Source: Streptomyces cathayae | GTDB taxonomy: Bacteria; Actinomycetota; Actinomycetes; Streptomycetales; Streptomycetaceae | DNA: 64,000 bases | Direction: 5' to 3' | Assembly (NCBI RefSeq): GCF_029760955.1 | Contig: NZ_CP121682.1 | Location: 6,838,501 to 6,902,500 of the forward strand | Shown here: piece after piece, positions 50,729 to 59,178 of the stretch | Numbering within the stretch: position 1 is the stretch's first letter | How the letters are laid out: the number at the start of each line of letters is the position of its first letter | The notes under the pieces: generated by a model | What the model saw: only the letters and a program-made list of their open reading frames with translations | Told to the model about the DNA's origin: nothing | Databases searched by the model: none | Position numbers and translations under genes: made by a program

Positions 50729-51685
50729 ATGCGCTCTGCCCGCATGCTGCTCGCCACCGCGACGGCCACCGCGGCCCTCGTGGTCGGGGCGCCTGCAGCC
50801 TTTGCCGCCCATATGGGCGACTCGGACCACGACAAGTCTTCCTACAGCAAGGAGCACAAGGAGGACAGCAGCCACGACGAGGACGACTACGAGAAGAAGC
50901 CGTACGGCGGAGTGCACACCGGTGGCGGCGCTCTCACCGCTGTGGGCGAGGACGACGGCGAGTACAAGGACGAGAAGGACGACGGCGAGTACAAGGACGA
51001 GAAGGACGAGGGCGACTACAAGAAGGGCGAGGAGGACGAGGGCGACTACAAGAAGGGCGAGGAGGACGAGGGCGACTACAAGAAGGGCGACAAGGGCGAC
51101 GAGTACAAGAACGACAAGGACGACGAGTACAAGAAGAAGCCGCACGGCGGAGTGCACACCGGTGGTGGGGCTCTCGCGGCCGTGAACGGGGACGACTGGA
51201 GCGGCAAGCAGGACGAGGGCGGCTACGAGGACAAGGAGGACGAGGGGGACTACGAGGACGAGGGCGACTGCAGGGACGAGAAGAGCGACGAGTACAAGGA
51301 CGAGAAGGGCGACTGCAGGGGCGACAAGGGCGACGAGTACAAGAACGACAAGGACGACGAGTACAAGAAGAAGCCGCACGGCGGAGTGCACACCGGTGGT
51401 GGGGCTCTCGCGGCCGTGAACGGGGACGACTGGAGCGGCAAGCAGGACGAGGGCGGCTACAAGGACGAGGGCGGCTACAAGAAGGACGAGGGCGGCTACA
51501 AGGACGAGGGCGGCTACAAGGAGGACGAGGGCGGCTACAAGGAGAAGCCGCACGGCGGAGTGCACGCCGGCGGTGGCGGCCTCGCGGACCCGGGTGTCTC
51601 CGGTGGCGGCCTGGCCGCCCTGGCGGTCCTCGGTGCCGGTGCCTACGCGCTGAAGCGCAAGAAGGCTTCCGGAAGCGTGGCCTGA
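50729..51685 (+). CDS. Secreted, highly repetitive charged protein with GGVHTGGG modules and C-terminal anchor-like helix
   Basis: 318 residues from ATG 50729, with GGAAGG upstream. Residues 1-28 are a signal peptide ending AAFAA. The mature part is Lys/Asp/Glu/Tyr/Gly-rich with tandem units (EGDYKKGEED three times, EGGYK repeated) and four copies of a module K-P-Y/H-GGVHTGGGAL; copies two and three lie within an exact 142-base DNA duplication. The last module is followed by LADPGVSGGGLAALAVLGAG, then AYALKRKK and a short tail: hydrophobic helix and positive charge like a sortase substrate, but no LPXTG. Family not recognised by me. A class E/F sortase gene follows. Confidence 0.75.
   Translation: MRSARMLLATATATAALVVGAPAAFAAHMGDSDHDKSSYSKEHKEDSSHDEDDYEKKPYGGVHTGGGALTAVGEDDGEYKDEKDDGEYKDEKDEGDYKKGEEDEGDYKKGEEDEGDYKKGDKGDEYKNDKDDEYKKKPHGGVHTGGGALAAVNGDDWSGKQDEGGYEDKEDEGDYEDEGDCRDEKSDEYKDEKGDCRGDKGDEYKNDKDDEYKKKPHGGVHTGGGALAAVNGDDWSGKQDEGGYKDEGGYKKDEGGYKDEGGYKEDEGGYKEKPHGGVHAGGGGLADPGVSGGGLAALAVLGAGAYALKRKKASGSVA
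51085..51460 (+). repeat. Exact 142-base internal duplication in the repeat-protein gene
   Basis: The bases 51085-51226 and 51319-51460 are identical as I read them, an offset of 234 bases (78 codons, in frame). Each copy codes for a KGDEYKNDKDDEYKKKPHGG segment, then VHTGGGALAAVNGDDWSG and QDEGGY. Smaller 30-base tandem units occur at 51003-51085. Such an array can gain or lose units by recombination or slippage. Confidence 0.8.
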
Positions 51686-51706
51686 GCCATGCCTGACGTC
51701 ATAGCA

Positions 51707-51749
51707 GTCGGGGCCGCCGTATGCGCGTCGCGTGTACGGCGGCCCCGAC
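51707..51749 (+). terminator. Hairpin between repeat-protein and sortase genes
   Basis: GTCGGGGCCGCCGTA (51707-51721) pairs exactly with 51735-51749 over a 13-base loop. It implies that the sortase gene is read at a lower level or has its own promoter. Confidence 0.75.
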
Positions 51750-51802
51750 TCGCCCTTTCGTATGCCGTGTTCGCTGCCGTGTCCGAATGAGGTGGTACCC
51801 CG

Positions 51803-52507
51803 ATGGCAACCCGCCCCCTTTCCCCCGACCACACCGATCCGACTCCGGCGAGGCGAAGACTGCGCGCCCTCATGACGGCGATCTTCTGGGGTACGGCGGC
51901 CCTGGTGCTGGCGGTGAGCCTGCTCGGCGGCGGGGAGGAGCCCCCCGCCGACGCCCGCGGCTCGCACTCTCCCCCCGCGGCCTCCGCAGTGATGTCCCCC
52001 TCGGCGTCCCCTTCGGCCTCCGGTTCCGCCGCGGCCGGGCCGGCGACCAAGCAGCTGCCGCGGTCCGCCCCGACCCGGATCCGCATCCCCGACATCGACG
52101 TCGACGCGCCCTTCACCGATCTCGCCATCAGAGCCTCGGGCCAGCTCGACGCACCGCCGGCGGACGACATCAACCTGGTCGGCTGGTTCGCCGGCGGAGT
52201 GTCGCCGGGGGAGCGCGGAACGGCGATCATCGCCGGGCACGTGGACACGAAGACCTCGCCGGCCGTGTTCGCCCGGCTCTCCGAACTCGAGAAGGGCGAC
52301 CGGTTCAAGGTGGAGCGGGCCGACGGGCGGGACGCGACGTTCGTGATCGACCACGCGGAGTCGTTCCCCAAGAAGGACTTCCCCGACGATCGGGTCTACG
52401 CCGACGCGGACGACGCCCAGGTCCGGCTCATCACCTGCTCCGGAGCCTACGACCGTGTGGCCAAGGACTACACCGAGAATCTGGTGGTCTTCGCCCACCT
52501 GGTCTGA
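51803..52507 (+). CDS. Class E/F sortase
   Basis: 234 residues from ATG 51803, with GAGGTGG upstream. A membrane anchor (IFWGTAALVLAVSLLGGG, residues 29-46) is followed by a Ser/Pro-rich linker and the sortase domain: PTRIRIPDIDVDAPFTDLAI, GTAIIAGHVDTKTSPAVFAR (catalytic His), ARLSELEKGDRFKV, VRLITCSGAYDRVAKDYTEN (catalytic Cys in TCSG) and VVFAHLV. The Arg expected near the end is R of DRVAKDY or missing; this makes it closer to class F. Sortases cut a sorting signal and join the protein to peptidoglycan or pilin. Its neighbour is the repetitive secreted protein, its likely substrate. Confidence 0.88.
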   Translation: MATRPLSPDHTDPTPARRRLRALMTAIFWGTAALVLAVSLLGGGEEPPADARGSHSPPAASAVMSPSASPSASGSAAAGPATKQLPRSAPTRIRIPDIDVDAPFTDLAIRASGQLDAPPADDINLVGWFAGGVSPGERGTAIIAGHVDTKTSPAVFARLSELEKGDRFKVERADGRDATFVIDHAESFPKKDFPDDRVYADADDAQVRLITCSGAYDRVAKDYTENLVVFAHLV

Positions 52508-52551
52508 CCCTGACGGACCGCCCGCCGTGGACGGCAGCCGGCGTGGGTCCG

Positions 52552-52588
52552 CTGCCCGGAAGGGGGAGGAAGGCACCCTTCCGGGCAG
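52552..52588. terminator. Bidirectional hairpin between sortase and mannanase genes
   Basis: CTGCCCGGAAGGG (52552-52564) pairs perfectly with 52576-52588 over 11 bases. The two genes converge on it. Confidence 0.75.
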
Positions 52589-52596
52589 CGCGTTCG

Positions 52597-54255
52597 TCAG
52601 GCCACGGAGCAGGCGGACCCGTTGAGAGTGAACGCCGAGGGACTCGGATCACGGTCCGTCATGGTGGCCGTGAAGCCGAGGGTGACGGAGCCGGCCGCGG
52701 GGATCGCCGCGGTGTAGGGGACCGAGGCGACACTGACCTCGGAACCGGTCTGGAGCGGGGTGCCGCCCCACATGTGGGTGATGCGCTGGGCGCCCGGGAA
52801 GGTCCAGTTCAGCGTCCAGCCGTCGACCGCCGAGCTGCCGGTGTTGCGGATGGTGACCTCGCCCTGGAAGCCGCCGGGCCATTCGTTCGTCACCCGGTAC
52901 CCGACCGCGCAGGCGCCCTGGCTGCCGCCGGAGGACGTGGTGGCGGTCACCGTGGCGGAACGCTGTGAGCGGTTGCCGGCCGCGTCGCGGGCGTACACGG
53001 CGAAGGTGTAGGAGGTGGCGGGGGAGAGGCCGGTGAGGGTCGCGGAGGTGCCGGCGGTGGTGGTGACGACCGTCTCGTCACCGCCGTCGATCCGGACGAC
53101 GTCGTAGCCCGTCACTCCGTTCGCGTCGGTGGCCGCAGTCCAGGAGAGCGTGGCGGACGACGAGGTCACCGAGGAGACGGCCGGTGTGCCGGGGGTCGTC
53201 GGGGCCGTGGTGTCACCGCCCGGGCCGGAGGAGTAGACCGCGGCCTCCTCGGAGGTGGCCGCGATTCCGTTCGCGCCGTCGAAGAGACGCTCACCCCAGC
53301 CGGTCAGCCGGTCCGGGTCGAAGTCCGCGACCATGTCCAGGTACTCGACTCCGCCGCCGTTGCCGCTCCAGGACCAGCCGAGGTAACCGAGCCCGAGCTG
53401 CCGGGTGACGGCCAGAATGGTGTCCTCGTCGGGGTCGCCGTCGGAGTGGTCGTGTCCGAACTCGCCCACGACGAGGGGCAGCCGTGCGGCGACGAAACGG
53501 CCCAGGTAGTCGCTGATCTCGGCCGCGGTGTCGAAGACGCCGTACATGTGGATGGAGAACACCGTGTTGGCGTCCGGGTCGGCGGCGAACACCGAGGCGG
53601 CGTTGTCACGCATGGTGAACGCCCAGTCCTGGCCCCAGTTGGGGGCGTCGACCATCAGCGTGTGGTCGAACCCGGCGTCGCGCAGCTTGCGGATCGCGGC
53701 CTTGGTGTCGGCCGTCCAGTTCGTGTAACCGGTGTTGCCGTAGGGCTCGTTGCCGATGTTGACGATGACATGGTCCTCCTGACCGGTCAGCGCGCTCCGC
53801 ACACCGATCCAGTAGTCGGCGGCGCGGGAGAGCGTCACCGCTCCGCTCTGCTCGCCGTAGCCCGTGGTGTCGTGCACCTCGAGGACGCAGATCAGCCGGT
53901 TCTGCTTGCACCGCGCCACGACGGCGGCCACGTCGGCGGTGTCGTCGGCGGTCCACCGGTCGCCGCTGGAGAGAACCACGCGCACGGTGTTGGCACCCTT
54001 GGCCTTGATGTGTGCGAGAGAGCTGATCCGGTCCGTGTACCAGGTGTGGGCGTGGTTGACGCCGCGCATCACGAAGTCGTTCCCGGAGGCTTCCAGCAGC
54101 CGGCCGTTCTCGACGCGGAAGCCGGTGGGGGCCGCGTGGGCCGGGGTGCCGAGGGCGAGCAGGGGGAGGAGAAGACCCAGGAGGGCGGCGATCAGACCGG
54201 CCGCGCGGGGGGCGGTGGACGGGGGAGGGGGCAGGTGGGCAGTGCGGGTTCTCAT
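52597..54255 (-). CDS. Secreted GH5 mannanase/glucanase with FnIII and CBM2
   Basis: 552 residues from ATG 54255, with GGAGCCGCC upstream. A signal peptide (to about residue 41, ending AHA) precedes a GH5 domain with GFRVENGRLLEASGNDFVMR, VIVNIGNEPYGNTGYTNW (acid/base Glu), VFSIHMYGVFD and LPLVVGEFGHDHSDGDP (nucleophile Glu), as in GH5 subfamily 8 beta-mannanases. Residues 355-440 are a fibronectin type III module, and the last 105 a CBM2 (YRVTNEWPGGFQGEVTIRNT, WTLNWTFPGAQRITHMWGG) that binds cellulose. Probably read from the same CebR-controlled promoter as the esterase 85 bases upstream. Confidence 0.92.
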   Translation of the reverse strand: MRTRTAHLPPPPSTAPRAAGLIAALLGLLLPLLALGTPAHAAPTGFRVENGRLLEASGNDFVMRGVNHAHTWYTDRISSLAHIKAKGANTVRVVLSSGDRWTADDTADVAAVVARCKQNRLICVLEVHDTTGYGEQSGAVTLSRAADYWIGVRSALTGQEDHVIVNIGNEPYGNTGYTNWTADTKAAIRKLRDAGFDHTLMVDAPNWGQDWAFTMRDNAASVFAADPDANTVFSIHMYGVFDTAAEISDYLGRFVAARLPLVVGEFGHDHSDGDPDEDTILAVTRQLGLGYLGWSWSGNGGGVEYLDMVADFDPDRLTGWGERLFDGANGIAATSEEAAVYSSGPGGDTTAPTTPGTPAVSSVTSSSATLSWTAATDANGVTGYDVVRIDGGDETVVTTTAGTSATLTGLSPATSYTFAVYARDAAGNRSQRSATVTATTSSGGSQGACAVGYRVTNEWPGGFQGEVTIRNTGSSAVDGWTLNWTFPGAQRITHMWGGTPLQTGSEVSVASVPYTAAIPAAGSVTLGFTATMTDRDPSPSAFTLNGSACSVA

Positions 54256-54340
54256 GGCGGCTCCAGAGATGCGGTTCGGGGGTCGGTTCGGTCCTGGTCC
54301 GTGCGGTGCGTCATGGGGGCGTGCCCGGTGTGCGCCGTGC

Positions 54341-55426
54341 TCAGGAGGTGGCCGTGCAGCCGAGAGTCGCCGCCGGGGCGCCGGACGTTGCCGGGGTGTG
54401 GGCGAGGAAGCCGAAGGCGGTGCTCGCGCCGGGAGCCAGGGCGCCGTTCCAGCCCGCGTCGGTGACGGTCACCGTGCCGTCGGCGGCGGTGCCGAGCGTG
54501 CCGTTCCACACCTGCGTCAGTCGAGCGCCGTCGGCCGGTGCGACCGTCGCGGTCCAGCCGGAGAGGGGTACGGCGGAGGTGTTCCGTACCGTCACCTCGG
54601 CCTGGTAGCCGCCCTGCCAGGACGAGACGGCCCGGAACGACGCGGTGCAGGCGGGTTCGCCGGTACCGGGGTCGCCGGGATCGCCCGGGACACCCCGGTC
54701 GAGGAGTTCGGACAGGGCCGGGTACCAGCGGGCGGCGATCTTCTGGTTGCCGGAGTCGTTCGGGTGCACGCCGTCGTAGGTGTCGGTGGCGGTGTCGAAG
54801 CCCGTCCACTGGTCGACCACGGTCACCGGGGAGCGGCTGGTGCTCGTCGCCTCGGCCCACCCGGGGATCAGGGCGTTGAGGTCGACGACGCGCCGGGCGC
54901 AGCCGGTGCAGCTCGCGGGGTTCATCGGGATGATCCTGGCCACCAGGAGCCGCGTGTCGGGATCGGCCGCGCGCATCTGGGCCACCAGCTTGGTGTAGGC
55001 GGCGAGGATGCGGTCGGGGGAGACGCCGCTCCAGACGTCGTTCGTGCCGAAATGCAGGACAACGATGTCCGGCCGGGTCGCCGCCAGTCGTCCGGGCAGC
55101 AGGTCCCGGTCCGCGACGTCGGTCACCAGTTCGCCGCCGTGGCCCTCGTTGTCGCCGTCGTACGCCAGGCCGCAGCCCTGGCCGGGCAGGGTGCCGACGA
55201 AGTCGATGTCCGTGTGGCCGGCGTCCTGCAACCGGTTCCACAGCAGGGCCCGCCAGCAGCCGGGTGAGCCGGTGATCGAGTCGCCCAGCGGCATGATGCG
55301 GACGGGATCCGCGTTCGGCGCGGCCGCCGCGCGTGGCGCGAGAGGGCCGAGAGCGAGGCCGAGCGGGAGGAGCAGGGCGGTCAGGACGAGCAGGGCCCGT
55401 AGCGACAAGCGGTCGGCGACGCGCAT
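54341..55426 (-). CDS. Secreted SGNH/GDSL esterase (CE3-like acetylxylan esterase) with CBM2
   Basis: 361 residues from ATG 55426, with GGAAGGGAAC upstream. The signal peptide ends near APRAAAA. The SGNH hydrolase has [15 protein letters not shown] (Ser nucleophile block I), HFGTNDVW (Asn block III) and [14 protein letters not shown] (Asp-His block V), the arrangement of CE3-type carbohydrate acetylesterases. A Gly/Asp/Pro linker leads to a CBM2 ([28 protein letters not shown]). It should deacetylate xylan or mannan and so help the mannanase encoded just downstream. A CebR-type palindrome stands 24 bases before the start. Confidence 0.9.
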   Translation of the reverse strand: MRVADRLSLRALLVLTALLLPLGLALGPLAPRAAAAPNADPVRIMPLGDSITGSPGCWRALLWNRLQDAGHTDIDFVGTLPGQGCGLAYDGDNEGHGGELVTDVADRDLLPGRLAATRPDIVVLHFGTNDVWSGVSPDRILAAYTKLVAQMRAADPDTRLLVARIIPMNPASCTGCARRVVDLNALIPGWAEATSTSRSPVTVVDQWTGFDTATDTYDGVHPNDSGNQKIAARWYPALSELLDRGVPGDPGDPGTGEPACTASFRAVSSWQGGYQAEVTVRNTSAVPLSGWTATVAPADGARLTQVWNGTLGTAADGTVTVTDAGWNGALAPGASTAFGFLAHTPATSGAPAATLGCTATS

Positions 55427-55449
55427 GGTGTTCCCTTCCCTGGATGAGG

Positions 55450-55463
55450 TGGGAGCGCTCCCA
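55450..55463. promoter_or_regulatory. CebR operator before the esterase-mannanase pair
   Basis: TGGGAGCGCTCCCA is a perfect 14-base palindrome and matches the known CebR consensus exactly. CebR represses cellulolytic genes in Streptomyces until cello-oligosaccharides bind. Its place 24 bases before the esterase start suggests control of both genes. Confidence 0.85.
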
Positions 55464-55549
55464 TAAAGTCATCAAGCCACCCTTGTCGGTGACGCGTCAA
55501 GAGGGGTGGTGGAGGGAAGTGCGTGCGGCGGGTCCGCGATGTCACGACG

Positions 55550-55589
55550 CCCCATGGGTGTGGCGCACCTGTGCGCCACACCCATGGGG
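55550..55589. terminator. Very strong hairpin after the Tct operon
   Basis: A 19-base perfect stem (55550-55568 with 55571-55589; CCCCATGGGTGTGGCGCAC) has only CT as a loop, so it can also extrude as a cruciform. It stands 22 bases beyond the tctA stop. Confidence 0.8.
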
Positions 55590-55610
55590 GCGGAGAACAG
55601 CACGGGCGGA

Positions 55611-57104
55611 TCAGGACCCGACGCGCCTGCGGAGCACCACCTTCCTCAGCAGCGGCCAGGCCAGCAGCAGCGCGACGACCGCGTACACGGTCACGGAGAA
55701 GGGCGTATCGACCAGGCCCCGTACGTTGCCGTCACTGATCTGCAGCGCGCGGCGGAGCTGCTGCTCGGCGGCCGGGCCGAGGATGACGGCGATGATGGCG
55801 GGCAGCACCGGCAGGCCGTACCGCCGCATCCCGAAGCCGATCAGACCGATGATCAGCAGAATCACCAGGTCGATCACCTCGCCGCCGACCGCGTACGCGC
55901 CGATCGCCGCGAAGAACAGGATCCCGGCGTACAGGTACGGCCGCGGGATGCGCAGCAGCTTCGCCCACACCGGCGCCAGCGGGAGGTTGAGGGCGAGCAG
56001 CAGCACCATGCCGACGAACAGGGAGGCGATCAGGCCCCACACCAGCTCGGGCTCACGTTCGAAGAGCAGCGGGCCCGGCTGGATGCCGTACTGCTGGAAG
56101 GCGGCCAGCATCACCGCCGCGACGGCCGTGGTCGGCAGGCCGAGCGTCAGCATGGACACCAGCGTGCCCGCCGCCGAGGCCGACGCCGCCGACTCCGGTC
56201 CCGCCACGCCCTCGATGGCGCCCTTGCCCCACTCGTCCTGGTGCTTGGACAGCCGTTTCTCCGTGACGTACGACAGGAACGTCGGGATCTCCGCGCCGCC
56301 CGCCGGGATCGCCCCGAAGGGGAAGCCGATGAACGGGCCGCGCGCCCAGGACTTCCACGTGCGCCGCACGTCGCCGCGGCCCAGCCACGGCCGGCCCACC
56401 GGGATCGGCTCGGGCGGCCTGCGCCGCAGGTGCGCGGCGACCCACAGTGCCTCGCCGATGGCGAACAGGCCCACCGCGACGATCACTACATCGACGCCGT
56501 CGGCCAGTTGGAGGGCACCGAAGGTCAGCCGCTGCTGGCCGGTCATCTGGTCCAGTCCCACCAGACCGATCGTCAGGCCGATCAGCAGCGAGGCCAGACC
56601 CCGGATCCGCGACGAACCCAGCACCGACGTCACGGCGATGAACGCCAGCACCATGATGGCGAAGTAGTCCGGCGCGCCGATGTCCACGGCGAGTTCGGCG
56701 ACCGCCGGTGCCAGCACGACCAGCAGGATCGTGCCGACCATGCCACCCGTGAAGTGACCGATCGCGGCGGCGGCCAGTGCCTGCGCGCCACGACCCGACT
56801 TGGCCATGGGGTTGCCCTCCATGGCCGCGACCACGGCGGCGCTCTCCCCCGGTGTGTTCAACAGGATCGAGGTCGTCGAACCGCCGAACATCGCGCCGTA
56901 GTAGATCCCCGCGAACATGATGAACGCGGCGATCGGATCGAGCCCGTACGTCACCGGCAGCAACAGCGCCACCGCCATCGCCGGGCCGATACCGGGCAGT
57001 ACGCCGATCGCGGTGCCCAGCAGCACACCGATCGCGGCCCACAGCAGGTTGATCGGGGTCAGAGCCGTACCGAAGCCGTCCAGAAGGGAGTTGAGGGCGT
57101 TCAC
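55611..57104 (-). CDS. tctA: Tripartite tricarboxylate transporter large permease
   Basis: 497 residues from GTG 57104, one base after the tctB stop. TctA motifs are seen at both halves: [81 protein letters not shown] and [19 protein letters not shown]. About 12 membrane helices. With TctB and the binding protein TctC it takes up di- or tricarboxylates using an ion gradient. Last gene of a three-gene operon that faces a DcuR/CitB-type response regulator. Confidence 0.95.
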   Translation of the reverse strand: MNALNSLLDGFGTALTPINLLWAAIGVLLGTAIGVLPGIGPAMAVALLLPVTYGLDPIAAFIMFAGIYYGAMFGGSTTSILLNTPGESAAVVAAMEGNPMAKSGRGAQALAAAAIGHFTGGMVGTILLVVLAPAVAELAVDIGAPDYFAIMVLAFIAVTSVLGSSRIRGLASLLIGLTIGLVGLDQMTGQQRLTFGALQLADGVDVVIVAVGLFAIGEALWVAAHLRRRPPEPIPVGRPWLGRGDVRRTWKSWARGPFIGFPFGAIPAGGAEIPTFLSYVTEKRLSKHQDEWGKGAIEGVAGPESAASASAAGTLVSMLTLGLPTTAVAAVMLAAFQQYGIQPGPLLFEREPELVWGLIASLFVGMVLLLALNLPLAPVWAKLLRIPRPYLYAGILFFAAIGAYAVGGEVIDLVILLIIGLIGFGMRRYGLPVLPAIIAVILGPAAEQQLRRALQISDGNVRGLVDTPFSVTVYAVVALLLAWPLLRKVVLRRRVGS

Positions 57105-57105
57105 G

Positions 57106-57645
57106 TCACAGCACTCCCATCAGCGGACCACCGGGCAGCGGTACTCCGAGCAGGTTGTCGAACACGGTGTGGGCGACGAGGGAGACGACCGCCGCGATCA
57201 GCGGATCACGGTCGAATCTGCGGCTGCCGAGGGCGAAGGCCGCCCCCCAGAAGAGCAGTGCGCCCGCGACCGGGAAGCCGAGCGGTTCGATGAGGACGGC
57301 CGAGCCGAGGAACACCCCGGCGAGCAGCAGCACCGTGCGCCAGTCGGCGGGTTCGGACAGGTCGACGTCCTCGCCGGTCTCGGCCTGACCCCGGCCGCCG
57401 CGCAGGACGTCGACCGCGAGCAGGGCGGCGACGAGCAGCAGTCCGGCGCCGACCACGACCGGTACCGTCCTCGGCCCGACGGGGCCGCGCTGGGTGATGT
57501 CGACGTCCATGGTGAGGGCGTCGGTGAGGACGAGGACGCCGAGCGCCGACAGCAGGGCGCAGACGCCGAGTTCCGAGTGGTCGCGCAGCCAGGAGCGCCG
57601 TCCGGGGGCGGGTGCGGGGGACAGGTCGGTGGTCGGTGCGGTCAC
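57106..57645 (-). CDS. tctB: Tripartite tricarboxylate transporter small permease
   Basis: 179 residues from GTG 57645, whose first bases overlap the tctC stop by four (GTGA). Four membrane helices are visible ([73 protein letters not shown]), the TctB layout, and a C-terminal [20 protein letters not shown]. It is the small membrane subunit that assembles with TctA. The overlap implies coupled translation. Confidence 0.92.
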   Translation of the reverse strand: MTAPTTDLSPAPAPGRRSWLRDHSELGVCALLSALGVLVLTDALTMDVDITQRGPVGPRTVPVVVGAGLLLVAALLAVDVLRGGRGQAETGEDVDLSEPADWRTVLLLAGVFLGSAVLIEPLGFPVAGALLFWGAAFALGSRRFDRDPLIAAVVSLVAHTVFDNLLGVPLPGGPLMGVL

Positions 57646-58625
57646 AGTCCGAGCTCCTTCAGGACGGACACCACGCGCTTGTCCTCGGCGTCCAGGAAGT
57701 CACCGAACTCCTCACCCGTCAGGAAGGCGTCGTCCCAGCCGTTCTGCTTCAGGGACGTGCGCCATTCGTCCGAGTCGTGCAACTCCTCGGCCAGAGCCAC
57801 GAGTGTGTCGCGTTCGGCGTCGGTCAGTCCGGGCGGGGCGACGAGGCCGCGCCAGTTGGTGAAGTTCACGTCGTAGCCCGCCTCCTGCAGCGTGGGCGCG
57901 TCGAGTCCGGGGACCCGCTCCGGTCCGGTGACCGCGAGCAGGCGCAGCTCACCCGCCTTGATCTGGTCGAGATACTCACCGACACCGGACACGCCGAACC
58001 CGACCTTGTTGCCGAGGATCGAGGCGAGCAGTTCGCCGCCGCCGTCGAAGGGGATGTAGTTGACCTGCTTCGGAGCGATCCCGGCGGCCCGCGCCATCAG
58101 CATCGGCGCGAGGTGGTCGGGTCCGCCGGGGGAGGAACCGCCGCCCACCGGGAGCCTGCCGGGGGCGTCCCTCCAGGCGTCGATCAGGTCGTCGATCGTT
58201 CGGTACGGGGAGTCCTCGGCGACCACGACGACGTCCTGCTCCTCGGTGAGCCGGGCGATCGGGGTGGTGTCGCCGAGGGTCTTCGGCGCGTCGTTGGACC
58301 GGACGGCGCCGACGACACCGAGGCCCATCGACATGGCGAGCTTGCCGTTGCCGTGTTCGCTCACCAGCCTGCTGAGGCCGACGGTGCCGCCGGCGCCGGG
58401 CAGGTTGAACACCTGGATGTTGTGGGTGAGCCCGGCGTCCTCGGCGTTCCTCGCGGCCGTACGGGCGGTGATGTCGTAGCCGCCGCCGGGCGTGTTGGGA
58501 ACCATGAGGCGCAGGCCCGGGATCCGTGTGCCGGTCTCGGTGCCGCTGCCGGTCGTGAGCAGCGGCGGACCCACGAGTACCAGCACGGCGGCCCCGAGCA
58601 GGGCGAGGGGGGTGCGCAGGCGCAC
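57642..58625 (-). CDS. tctC: Tripartite tricarboxylate transporter substrate-binding protein
   Basis: 327 residues from GTG 58625, chosen because AGGTGG lies eight bases before; an earlier in-frame start at 58706 would add 27 polar residues. The N-terminus LRTPLALLGAAVLVLVGPPL is a signal anchor without lipobox Cys. The Bug/TctC fold has RLMVPNTPGGGYDITARTAA, VFNLPGAGGTVGLSRLVSEH, GSSPGGPDHLAPMLMARAAG, VNYIPFDGGGELLASILGNK and VGFGVSGVGEYLDQIKAGEL. It captures the carboxylate and hands it to TctAB. First gene of the operon. Confidence 0.93.
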   Translation of the reverse strand: MRLRTPLALLGAAVLVLVGPPLLTTGSGTETGTRIPGLRLMVPNTPGGGYDITARTAARNAEDAGLTHNIQVFNLPGAGGTVGLSRLVSEHGNGKLAMSMGLGVVGAVRSNDAPKTLGDTTPIARLTEEQDVVVVAEDSPYRTIDDLIDAWRDAPGRLPVGGGSSPGGPDHLAPMLMARAAGIAPKQVNYIPFDGGGELLASILGNKVGFGVSGVGEYLDQIKAGELRLLAVTGPERVPGLDAPTLQEAGYDVNFTNWRGLVAPPGLTDAERDTLVALAEELHDSDEWRTSLKQNGWDDAFLTGEEFGDFLDAEDKRVVSVLKELGL

Positions 58626-58914
58626 GAATGCCACCACCTGTCGGTCGGTCGTCCGGAGGTCACGCGAAGCCCTGTGGGGGAGGGCGGCGTGCGCCACATG
58701 GTGCACGGGTGCCCGCAGGCTGTCCCGGTTGCGGAACCAACGGAGGTTTTGGTCATTGCGTCAGCGGCCCGCCGCGCGTCCGGGGCGGGCCCCGGGCGGC
58801 CGTGTCGCGGCATTCCCGGGGCACCGACGGCACGTTCGGACGGGGCATGTGTCTTTCGTTCGGCGCAGGTGGGCGCCATGATGGGGCAGCCCGTCACCCG
58901 CGTCGCACCGCGTC

Positions 58915-59178
58915 GTGTCCGCCGGAGCGCATCGCCGACCGGAGAGCCCGCCGGCAGAAGAGATTGAGTACGCCGTGGCCGTCACCTTCCGCCGCCGGAC
59001 CCCCGCAGGCGAGATGCCGGTGCGTCGGCTCACCGTCGGCCTGGTGCTCACCCGCCTCGTCCGCGAACGTCACGGCGGCGCGATCTCGAGGACCGACACC
59101 CCGGACAGGACGATGTCCGGCGCCCGCATGACCGTGAGCCACCTCGCCGACGCGGTGGCGGAAGGAGCCGGCCGATGA
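58915..59178 (+). pseudogene. Remnant of a sensor histidine kinase (CitA/DcuS type), C-terminal end only
   Basis: From GTG 58915 the frame gives 87 residues; VGLVLTRLVRERHGGAISRTDTP matches the last ATP-binding block of such kinases (GLGLALVRLVCERHGG), degenerate in the glycine part, followed by RMTVSHLADAVAEGAGR. Sensor, dimerisation, H-box, N-box and the glycine-rich lid are absent. The stop overlaps the response regulator start (ATGA) as in an intact operon. So the kinase was lost by a deletion that left the coupling site. Confidence 0.65.

Noticed and set aside
50880..51560. CRISPR-like regular repeats
   Set aside because: The repeats are in frame inside a protein gene, without constant spacers, leader or cas genes.
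50729..51685. LPXTG or LAXTG motif for the repeat protein
   Set aside because: I looked along the C-terminal 60 residues and found none; only LADPG and GGVHAGGGG lie before the hydrophobic helix.
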